DNA of 12,248 nucleotides from assembly GCA_021779415.1 (NCBI GenBank), contig JAJYAS010000033.1, forward strand, positions 1 through 12,248. Reading direction: 5' to 3'. Source of the DNA: Bacillota bacterium (lineage in GTDB: Bacteria > Bacillota_B > Desulfitobacteriia > Desulfitobacteriales > Desulfitobacteriaceae). The notes under the pieces are model-generated. The model saw only the letters and a list, made by a program, of their open reading frames with translations, searched no databases and was not told the DNA's origin. This document shows positions 7,293-12,248 of the stretch, one piece after another (the first letter of the stretch is position 1; each line of letters starts with the position of its first letter). A program made the translations under genes and the position numbers.

Positions 7293-7997
7293 ATGCGGCT
7301 AAGAATCGCCTACACTAAAATTGAAGATGCAAGGTATATCGCACACCTTGACTTGACACGGGTATTTGAACGTGCGATCCGACGAGCGGGGATTTATATG
7401 TCTTATACGGAAGGTTTTAACCCCCGCCCCAAAATCTCCTTCGGTTTCGCCTTAGCGGTCGGGACGGAAGGGGAACGGGAGTATGTGGACATCGATCTCC
7501 AACGGGAAATGGATTTAGGAGAAGTCTTGGGACGGATTCAAGAACAATTGCCTCCGGGGATTCGGCTCTTGCAAGGGCGCGTCTTGACTCTAGGGGCCAA
7601 ACCCTTAATGGCGGTCTTGAATGCAGCCAGTTATCGGATGCGTGTTTTGATGGCCTTGCCGATTGATGAAGCGCGTTTGCAAGAAGCGGTTGGAGCTTGG
7701 CTGGCACGGGAACATGTGAATTATTTGCGTTATTCGAAAAAAGGGCCGACGGATAAGGACATCCGGCCATGGGTGAAGCGGCTGGAAGGGGAAATTCACG
7801 GGGACGAGATTGTCTTTGAGCTGGAAGTTGAGATGGGGAACGCTGGGAGTGTTCGACCGGAGGAAGTGCTGGCCAGCTTGAGAGAGTTGGAGAATCTGCC
7901 GCTGGATTTGGATGCGCTTCATATTAAACGGACGGGTGTGCATGTGAGTTATCAGGGGGAGAAGAGCTCGCCTATGGAGCAGCTTGCTGAGATTTAA
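7293..7997 (+). CDS. Radical SAM-linked protein, DUF2344 (TIGR03936)
   Basis: This 234-residue soluble protein has the family's hallmark N-terminus: RIAYTKIEDARYIAHLDLTRV, the arginine-rich helix FERAIRRAGI, then EGFNPRPKISFGFAL and GTEGEREYVDI. Its function is unknown. It almost always accompanies a TIGR03960 radical-SAM protein, encoded directly upstream here, and is presumably its substrate-handling partner. I chose ATG at 7293, which follows GAAAGGGTGAG with suitable spacing. GTG at 7284 would overlap the previous stop by four bases (GTGA) and is also possible, but it has no well-placed ribosome site. The conserved gene that usually follows is an RNase E/G gene, found here only after an unusually long gap. 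Confidence 0.92.
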   Translation: MRLRIAYTKIEDARYIAHLDLTRVFERAIRRAGIYMSYTEGFNPRPKISFGFALAVGTEGEREYVDIDLQREMDLGEVLGRIQEQLPPGIRLLQGRVLTLGAKPLMAVLNAASYRMRVLMALPIDEARLQEAVGAWLAREHVNYLRYSKKGPTDKDIRPWVKRLEGEIHGDEIVFELEVEMGNAGSVRPEEVLASLRELENLPLDLDALHIKRTGVHVSYQGEKSSPMEQLAEI

Positions 7998-8111
7998 GCC
8001 CGAGGTGCGAATTAGCCCGTTTCGGGGGGAGGGTCACGAGCACACTTGTTCAACCGTTGCGTTCGTCGTGCCAAACTAGGGCTCAAGTGTTGTATGCATG
8101 TGGAGGGGTAC

Positions 8112-8144
8112 CTGGCAAATCAGACATCCTTGTCTGGTTGCCAG
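8112..8144 (+). other. Long stem-loop without a terminator tail
   Basis: CTGGCAA (8112-8118), AT, CAGACA (8121-8126), loop TCCT, TGTCTG (8131-8136), G, TTGCCAG (8138-8144). This gives thirteen base pairs interrupted by one small internal loop. No T-run follows, so this is an RNA structure, a repeat boundary or a protein-binding palindrome rather than a terminator. Confidence 0.6.
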
Positions 8145-8412
8145 CTTCGGACGTCCTGTCCTCAGCCCCTTAATGAAAGAACACTTTCGCCAAGTTTGGC
8201 TACGACTCGCGCAGAGGTTTCTCGCCGTGTGATCGTGACCCTCTCTCTGGGATGCAAGAGGCAAAATCGCACCTCTCTGCTTCGAAGCTGAGCTGCGCCG
8301 CAGGGCTGGGAACGCACCTCTGCTTCGCAGACATGTGCGGGGTAGGCTGTGTTTGGACATGCTTTCCAAGCATACGGACCTCCGAATTGGTGCTGGCTTG
8401 AGTCGACGTTCT

Positions 8413-8426
8413 GGGACCCGGGACCC
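8413..8426. repeat. Tandem GGGACCC heptamer
   Basis: Two exact copies of the nearly palindromic heptamer GGGACCC stand side by side. This is the same unit length as the TCGAACN repeat at 3511-3535 but a different sequence. Confidence 0.6.
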
Positions 8427-8540
8427 GATACTGGCACAAAGACATTTTAACATTCGTTTCGTTCTTATAAGACCAGAACTTTGCGCTTACAAAAGCGAAT
8501 CTTCTTTGATAGAGCAGTAATCAAACTTGACTTAAGAGCG

Positions 8541-8684
8541 CTTTCATACGGCGGGGCGGAACACAGGACGTGTTCCGCCGGCAACTGCGCCAAGGAAGGC
8601 GCATTTGCCGGGTACCCCGCCCTCTCATTAGATCTGCGAGAGCAACAAGTGAGCGTTGTAACGCAAAGTTCCCGTATGGAGGTG
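8541..8684 (+). promoter_or_regulatory. Structured mRNA leader covering the RNase E/G ribosome site
   Basis: A three-way junction can be drawn from sequence alone. Stem A is GGCGGGG (8550-8556) with CCCCGCC (8615-8621). Stem B is CGGAACAC (8557-8564) with GTGTTCCG (8570-8577), loop AGGAC. Stem C is CCGGCAA (8578-8584) with TTGCCGG (8605-8611), extended past one mismatch by TGCGCC (8586-8591) with GGCGCA (8598-8603), loop AAGGAA. The stems abut with almost no unpaired bases. A closing helix pairs CTTTCATACGG (8541-8551) with CCGTATGGAGG (8672-8682), including two G-U pairs, and buries the Shine-Dalgarno GGAGG (8678-8682). G8550 and G8551 are claimed by both the closing helix and stem A, so two states may compete. 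CTCTC/GAGAG (8622-8642) forms another hairpin. The cis-regulatory role is inferred from the fold and position; a mobile palindromic repeat is the alternative. Confidence 0.6.
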
Positions 8685-8695
8685 TACTAACCCAC

Positions 8696-9961
8696 ATGAA
8701 GCATGATAGCACAGGATGCCAGAAGGAAATCGTCCTTCAAACCCAAAACAATTCTCGAAAGCTGCGTGCAGCCGTCTTTGAACAAGGGGATTTGATGGAT
8801 GTGTTCGAGGAAGAGGGCGCTTCGTCCCATTTGGTGGGGAATATGTATCGGGGACGGGTGGAGAATGTTCTTCCTGGGATGCAGGCGGCGTTTGTGGATA
8901 TTGGGCTGGACAAGAACGCGTTTTTGTATGTTGGGGATGCTGTTCCGTCGCGTTTTGAGGAGGATGAAAAGGTTGATCAGGCTGCTCATCTTCGGATCGA
9001 GCACGTCCTCAAGCCACGCCAGGAGCTTTTGGTTCAGGTGATTAAGGAACCGGTCGGGACGAAGGGGGCGCGGATTAGCGTCAACTTGACGTTGCCGGGT
9101 CGGTATGTAGTGCTTCTTCCTCAGGTGAGTTATATTGGGGTGTCGCGGAAGATTCAGGATAGTAATGAACGGGCGCGTTTGCGGGATCTGGCGGATTTGG
9201 CCAAACCGGAGGGTATGGGTGTGATTATTCGCACCTTGGCTGAAGGGATTGACGGAGCCGAGATTGCGGAGGATATTGCGCAGCTGGTGGAGATATGGGA
9301 AGCGTTGCAACCAAAGATCCCGCATGTTTCCGTGCCCGGACTTGCACATAAGGATGTGGATCTGGTTTCCCGTCTGGTGCGGGATTGGATTGATCAAGAT
9401 GTGGGAAAAATCACGGTGGATCAGGAGGAAGTCGCGTTAATCTTGCGCAAAGCCTTGAAGGAGATTGAACACCCGGCGGCAAAACAAATCTATGTTGTCA
9501 CAGGGGAGGACCTTTTTGCCAAATATGGGGTGGATGACGAAATTCGTAAAACCTTGCGCTCGAAAGTTTGGCTAAAAAGCGGAGGATATCTGATCATTCA
9601 ACAGACTGAAGCCTTAATCGTGATTGATGTCAATACTGGAAAATATGTGGGTCAACGATCCTTAGAAGAGACGGTTGTACATACGAATCTTGAGGCTGCT
9701 CGGGAGATCGCGCGCCAGCTGAGGCTGAGAAATCTCGGCGGGATCATCATCATTGACTTTATCGATATGACGTCGACAGACGATCAACAAAAGGTGATTG
9801 AGGTGCTGGAGACGGCCTGCGCGAAGGACAAAACGAAATCTCAGGTCTTAGGATTGACTCAACTGGGGCTTGTGGAAATGACTCGGAAGAAAGTGGGTCA
9901 AACGTTAGCTGTGCGTTATACTTCCCCCTGCCCGACGTGTGATGGGAGCGGGAGGGTGTGA
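8696..9961 (+). CDS. rng: Ribonuclease E/G family protein, C-terminally short
   Basis: This is a Mg-dependent endoribonuclease of the Rne/Rng family, acting in mRNA decay and rRNA processing. The S1 domain is at about 45-125 (YRGRVENVLPGMQAAFVDIG). Catalytic aspartates are D311 in IVIDVNTG and D354 in IIIDFIDM, corresponding to D303 and D346 of E. coli RNase E. The zinc-link is C412 and C415 (CPTCDGSG). The protein stops six residues after that link, at 421 residues. E. coli RNase G (489) continues with a small C-terminal domain, which is absent here, and no matching sequence follows the stop. ATG at 8696 is the only plausible start. GGAGG lies 13 bases upstream, rather far, and inside a structured leader. 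In related genomes this gene is usually followed by rplU; here it is not. Family assignment is secure; full activity is uncertain. Confidence 0.92.
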   Translation: MKHDSTGCQKEIVLQTQNNSRKLRAAVFEQGDLMDVFEEEGASSHLVGNMYRGRVENVLPGMQAAFVDIGLDKNAFLYVGDAVPSRFEEDEKVDQAAHLRIEHVLKPRQELLVQVIKEPVGTKGARISVNLTLPGRYVVLLPQVSYIGVSRKIQDSNERARLRDLADLAKPEGMGVIIRTLAEGIDGAEIAEDIAQLVEIWEALQPKIPHVSVPGLAHKDVDLVSRLVRDWIDQDVGKITVDQEEVALILRKALKEIEHPAAKQIYVVTGEDLFAKYGVDDEIRKTLRSKVWLKSGGYLIIQQTEALIVIDVNTGKYVGQRSLEETVVHTNLEAAREIARQLRLRNLGGIIIIDFIDMTSTDDQQKVIEVLETACAKDKTKSQVLGLTQLGLVEMTRKKVGQTLAVRYTSPCPTCDGSGRV

Positions 9962-10019
9962 ATAGATTTTGGTTTCAAGATAACTGACTTAAGACAAATT
10001 CCTGCTGTAGGGACATTCT

Positions 10020-10319
10020 ATGATGGAAAATGAGGCTTCGGTCTCTTTTTTATTCGTGGTTAACGGTGTTGTAAAAGACGCAAACGGCACTCCGATTGCG
10101 GATAAAACCGTGAATGTCACCTTTGACCGCGTGACCGGTACGGCGGCTACGGATTCGGAGGGTGCTTACGCTGTAACCTTAAAGCCGATTAGGACTGTCA
10201 ATGCGGGTTACCTCACTGATGGTGATGTAATCGTTACGGTTGATGGAGTAACGATTAGCACAGAGTTTAGCACAGGAACAGTTACGGATCAGTTGGCTGG
10301 TGCAACTCAGTACGTCTAA
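10020..10319 (+). CDS. Carboxypeptidase regulatory/CnaB-like beta-sandwich domain protein
   Basis: This 99-residue product reads as a single Ig-like beta-sandwich of the CarboxypepD_reg or Cna-B type. NGVVKDANGTPIADKTVNVTF is followed by ATDSEGAYAVTL and then alternating hydrophobic/polar strands rich in Thr, Val and Gly. Such domains occur in secreted and surface proteins. AGGGA (10009-10013) lies 6 bases before ATG 10020 (a second ATG at 10023 is equally good), so the start looks genuine. There is no signal peptide or anchor. The frame ends at TAA 10317-10319 but continues open, in the same frame, for another 125 codons. The gene may therefore be one longer protein broken by a single nonsense change. 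Composition differs from the cluster upstream, in line with acquired or rearranged DNA. Specific function is unknown. Confidence 0.6.
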   Translation: MMENEASVSFLFVVNGVVKDANGTPIADKTVNVTFDRVTGTAATDSEGAYAVTLKPIRTVNAGYLTDGDVIVTVDGVTISTEFSTGTVTDQLAGATQYV

Positions 10320-10694
10320 GGGACCGGCTCAACATCTACAAACCAACTTGATGCTTCATTGGCTCGAGGTACTCAGTACGATATAGTGACACTGGTGGGT
10401 AGTTCAGCAGCTGCTACCAGTCTTAACAATGCTCAAGCTGTGGGAACTGTAGGTACTGGTAATCCCTTATTGTCTGAATTGACTGGCCCTTATGTCACCT
10501 TCACGCAAGGTAGCACAGTGAAATATGTAGCCATTTGGGTATGGGCAGAAGATCTAGGAACAAAATGGGTGTTGTACACTGTAGCTAGTAGCGGCAATGT
10601 CGTCGCCCCACAAACCAGTGTAATAGCTGGGAGTTACACATTGACCGCAGTTAATGCAATTGCAATTACCGGTTCTGCAAATGTAACCTATTAA
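10320..10694 (+). pseudogene. Continuation of the surface-type frame beyond an in-frame stop
   Basis: Directly after the TAA at 10317-10319 the same frame stays open for 124 residues to TAA at 10692-10694. It encodes GTGSTSTNQLDASLARGTQ and then a Thr/Val/Ser-rich beta region (QGSTVKYVAIWVW, GTKWVLYTV, AGSYTLTAVNAIAITGSANV). The only start codon near its beginning, TTG at 10359, has no ribosome site. A separate gene is therefore unlikely; it would be made only by readthrough or reinitiation. The 10-base sequence ACTCAGTACG occurs on both sides of the stop (10305-10314 and 10371-10380), 66 bases apart and in phase, encoding TQY in both places. I read it as the second half of a broken gene. I do not recognise the domain. 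Confidence 0.55.
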
Positions 10695-10745
10695 GCCATA
10701 TAACTAAAAAGCTAACGTTATTAGATGAACAATTAGAGAAATGAG

Positions 10746-10782
10746 TAGAGAGTCCCTCTACGTAAAGTGCAGAGGCTCTCTA
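10746..10782 (+). terminator. Long hairpin after the surface-type gene
   Basis: TAGAGAG (10746-10752) pairs with CTCTCTA (10776-10782). After a two-base bulge, CCTCT (10755-10759) pairs with AGAGG (10771-10775). The stem is strong, but no U-tract follows, so termination is uncertain. It may instead protect an mRNA 3' end. Confidence 0.4.
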
Positions 10783-10823
10783 ACATTATGCTATATATTG
10801 CTGGTTGATGTATGATAATCATT

Positions 10824-10853
10824 TTACTGGATATCGAGTTACTGGATATCCAG
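10824..10853. repeat. Two tandem 15-bp units with a perfect palindrome
   Basis: TTACTGGATATCGAG (10824-10838) is followed directly by TTACTGGATATCCAG (10839-10853), differing at one base. The second copy contains the perfect 12-base palindrome CTGGATATCCAG (10842-10853). This could be a protein-binding site or the end of a mobile sequence. Confidence 0.6.
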
Positions 10854-10884
10854 AAGTTGAGGCCCGTAAGCAGGTCACAAATGG

Positions 10885-10903
10885 AAGCAGCTAGCTGCTT
10901 TTT
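10885..10903 (+). terminator. Rho-independent terminator
   Basis: AAGCAGC (10885-10891) and GCTGCTT (10894-10900) form a compact stem with a minimal TA loop and a run of five Ts (10899-10903). No gene ends close upstream, so it may end a short RNA or a readthrough transcript. Confidence 0.6.
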
Positions 10904-10928
10904 AAATCCAAGAATCAGAATTTGTCAT

Positions 10929-10959
10929 AGGCCCCGACAACTTGTTGTTGGGCCTTTTT
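10929..10959 (+). terminator. Strong Rho-independent terminator
   Basis: AGGCCC (10929-10934) pairs with GGGCCT (10950-10955). After a one-base bulge, GACAAC pairs with GTTGTT to a small loop, and TTTTT (10955-10959) follows. Together with the hairpin at 10885 it makes a second double terminator in this window. Confidence 0.85.
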
Positions 10960-11220
10960 CCCGATGTCACGCACTGCATAGCAGTTTGAAGGACTTAAGG
11001 AAAGAATCCCATTAAAGACGACACCCGTCGATTCTTTCGCCAAACTAATTCCTACCGGAAATTGGATGATTCAGCGCCAATTCTGTAGGAGGGGGGGCCG
11101 AACAAACTCTTCTGCCGTCGCAAGGACTACTAAGATGCCGCGGGCTTGAATATATTCATGGTTAAGCGCCTTTCTTTAAAGGATCAATATTTTTAACATA
11201 AGATCAAAGAACTGTTCCCT
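10960..11220. other. Non-coding gap with stacked hairpins before the phosphatase gene
   Basis: No plausible coding frame is present. ACTGC/GCAGT (10973-10985) is a small hairpin. GAAAGAATC (11000-11008) pairs perfectly with GATTCTTTC (11030-11038), enclosing GACG/CGTC (11017-11029) with loop ACACC and one asymmetric internal loop. TCCTAC (11050-11055) pairs with GTAGGA (11085-11090), enclosing AATTGG/CCAATT (11060-11082). CCTTT/AAAGG (11069 bases into the same gap as 11169-11182) precedes an AT-rich stretch and could be a weak terminator. I could not match these stems to a known riboswitch class. A leader RNA, small RNA or repeat are all possible. Confidence 0.45.
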
Positions 11221-11228
11221 TACAGATG

Positions 11229-11234
11229 TATAAT
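11229..11234 (+). promoter_or_regulatory. Candidate -10 element for the phosphatase gene
   Basis: A perfect TATAAT lies 26 bases before the start codon at 11261. No -35 close to consensus is seen at 16-18 bp spacing, so the promoter may be weak or need an activator. If it is used, the hairpins at 11000-11090 lie upstream of the transcript. Confidence 0.4.
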
Positions 11235-11260
11235 GTGGATGAAGATTTGAGGAGATTTTC

Positions 11261-12058
11261 ATGATTGATAGTCATAGCCACATCCTGCCGGGGCTTGATG
11301 ACGGAGCAAAAAGTATGGACGAAACATTAGGTATGGTGCGCGATTTGTACGAATCAGGCTTTAAGACGCTGATTGCCACTCCACATGTCTTGGAAGGGAG
11401 TAACTTTTTACGCTCCACGGAAATTTTGAGAGCTACAGAGCAGGTGATTAAAGCTGTGTCCGAGGCTGGGATCCCGGTGAAAATTGTCCCTGGTGCGGAG
11501 AACTATATCTTCCCGGATATGGGAAGGTGGGTGCGCGAAGGGAAACTGCTGACATTAGGAAACGCGAAAAAGCATATCTTAGTTGAGCTCCCCATGTTTG
11601 AAATCCCCCACTATACCGATCAAGTTTTTTTTGAACTTCAAGTTCAGGGGTTGATCCCGGTTCTTGCCCATCCGGAACGATATAAAGGGCTCGTCGATGA
11701 GCCGGAGCGTCTCATTGAATGGGCAAAAAAAGGAGTTCTCTTTCAGTTAGACTTAAGAAGTCTCAGAGGACGATATGGCTACAAATCTCAGGATCTGGCC
11801 GAAACTTTACTTCACAGTGATCTCATTCACTTTATCGGATCCGATGCTCACCGCGTATCGCGGAGTGGATCAAGCGAGCGTGAGGCTCTTCAAAGAGTGA
11901 GGGATCTAGTCGGGGAGGAGAGGTTTCGACAACTGACGTTGATGAATCCGCAGAGAGTTCTTGAGGGGAAAGCCGTGCCAGGTGGGGAAACATATCTTCT
12001 TAAGTATCCTGTAATAAGAAAGAAGACAAAATGGAAGTTTTGGAACCCGTTCAGATAA
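11261..12058 (+). CDS. PHP-type tyrosine-protein phosphatase, CpsB/YwqE family
   Basis: This is a metal-dependent phosphotyrosine phosphatase of the PHP superfamily. Relatives (CpsB, YwqE/PtpZ) dephosphorylate the bacterial tyrosine kinase that controls capsule or exopolysaccharide export. Metal ligands are visible in order: H5 and H7 (DSHSH), D14 (GLDDGA), H42 (ATPHV), E80 (VPGAENY), H137 (LAHPERY), D195 and H197 (GSDAHR). The 265-residue length is close to YwqE (about 254). The extra C-terminal tail is basic and aromatic (KKTKWKFWNPF) and may contact the membrane or a partner. GAGGAG (11249-11254) is 6 bases before ATG 11261. Such genes usually sit with a BY-kinase and Wzz-like gene; any partner would lie beyond the window, past the intron. 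I see no terminator before the intron begins 28 bases after the stop. Confidence 0.92.
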   Translation: MIDSHSHILPGLDDGAKSMDETLGMVRDLYESGFKTLIATPHVLEGSNFLRSTEILRATEQVIKAVSEAGIPVKIVPGAENYIFPDMGRWVREGKLLTLGNAKKHILVELPMFEIPHYTDQVFFELQVQGLIPVLAHPERYKGLVDEPERLIEWAKKGVLFQLDLRSLRGRYGYKSQDLAETLLHSDLIHFIGSDAHRVSRSGSSEREALQRVRDLVGEERFRQLTLMNPQRVLEGKAVPGGETYLLKYPVIRKKTKWKFWNPFR

Positions 12059-12086
12059 TTTCGTCGTAGGCTACCGGTGACTGACA

Positions 12087-12248
12087 GTGCGGATGTGCTA
12101 GGTCGTAAAATATAGTGGGTGAGAATCCCATCGGGTAAGGTAGACCAACCGCCCGTAGTTAGCCTTGGAGGAAGTGGGGTAACTCACTTCTTTAAGCGTA
12201 GGCAAACGAGGTAGTAGGCTGAAAGCCGAAAGGATGAAGTTATCGAGC
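12087..12248 (+). mobile_element. Group II intron, 5' part (domain I), cut by the window end
   Basis: GTGCGG at 12087 matches the conserved group II 5' end (GUGYG). The following sequence has the texture of bacterial domain I: GGGTGAGAATCCCATCGGG (12117-12135), AAGGTAGACCAACCGCCCG, and a purine-rich tail with GTAGTAGGCTGAAAGCCGAAAG (from 12212, shown in part). Domains II-VI and any reverse-transcriptase maturase frame lie outside the window. The exact 5' boundary is inferred from the motif; a few bases either side are possible. Insertion is just downstream of the phosphatase stop codon, in intergenic DNA. Confidence 0.72.

Larger units (their letters stand above)
7998..8540. other. Hairpin-rich gap without a convincing gene
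   Basis: I find no credible coding frame here: the open frames on both strands overlap each other, lack ribosome sites and have unnatural composition. Instead there is a chain of inverted repeats. ACACTTG (8042-8048) pairs with CAAGTGT (8084-8090). CTGGCAA-CAGACA (8112-8126) pairs with TGTCTG-TTGCCAG (8131-8144). GAAAG/CTTTC lie at 8175-8188, GCCA/TGGC at 8189-8200, TCTGC/GCAGA at 8319-8331, ATGCTT/AAGCAT at 8359-8373, CGCTT/AAGCG at 8484-8497 and TTTGAT/ATCAAA at 8505-8525. A direct near-repeat occurs at 8268-8287 and 8313-8330. No clear promoter was found. It may be a dispersed intergenic repeat, a non-coding RNA gene or decayed DNA. Confidence 0.5.

Noticed and set aside
8046..8453. Overlapping open frames on both strands (81, 125, 91 and 81 codons)
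   Set aside because: Low-complexity, Arg/Ser/Cys-rich translations, no Shine-Dalgarno sites, no recognisable domain and dense hairpins instead.
8151..8571. Nine-base complementarity between ACGTCCTGT (8151-8159) and ACAGGACGT (8563-8571)
   Set aside because: One such match is expected by chance in a region of this size, and the second partner is already paired in a perfect local stem.
8570..8695. N-terminal extension of the RNase from 8570
   Set aside because: It would translate through the three-way junction and adds arginine-rich sequence unlike the family.
10812..11015. 67-codon open frame
   Set aside because: It crosses two terminators and the tandem repeat, and has no ribosome site or domain.
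10999..11090. c-di-GMP (GEMM) riboswitch before the phosphatase gene
   Set aside because: The conserved GEMM core segments are not present; only generic stem-loops are seen.

Overview
The window looks like chromosome from an endospore-forming Gram-positive anaerobe of the Desulfosporosinus/Desulfitobacterium type (Peptococcaceae). This rests on three things: a MinC-MinD-MinE set next to RodA; a SpoIVFA-like plus SpoIVFB intramembrane-protease pair; and the adjacent radical-SAM pair (TIGR03960/TIGR03936) followed by an RNase E/G gene. The genus is an inference from gene order and protein style. No database was searched.

Layout, all genes on the + strand. A terminator at 42-72 closes an upstream unit. 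Then come minC, minD and minE (159-1978), a terminator (2011-2041), rodA with its own extended -10 promoter (2092-3332), and two consecutive terminators (3349-3419). A repeat-bearing gap with a heptamer tandem repeat follows. Next are a membrane-anchored M23-family protein (3556-4335), a palindromic intergenic element, a spoIVFB-type M50 protease (4489-5364), an extended -10 promoter, and the radical-SAM protein with its overlapping or abutting DUF2344 partner (5422-7997). A gap of about 700 bp, rich in hairpins, contains what looks like an elaborate RNA leader folded over the ribosome binding site of the RNase E/G gene (8696-9961).

From about 9960 the conserved cluster breaks off. The RNase ends immediately after its zinc-link cysteines. 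It is followed by a beta-sandwich surface-type reading frame interrupted by one in-frame TAA (10020-10694), a run of hairpins and terminators (10746-11090), a PHP-type CpsB/YwqE tyrosine phosphatase gene (11261-12058), and the 5' end of a group II intron that runs out of the window.

The first 8 kb is a cell-shape, division and sporulation block. MinCDE positions the septum, RodA polymerises peptidoglycan strands, and the SpoIVFA/SpoIVFB-like pair would process a forespore/mother-cell sigma factor. The last 2.3 kb looks like accessory or rearranged DNA. The most unusual item is the three-way-junction leader (8541-8684) with its Shine-Dalgarno sequence paired in the closing helix, which could be a cis-regulator of the RNase E/G gene.
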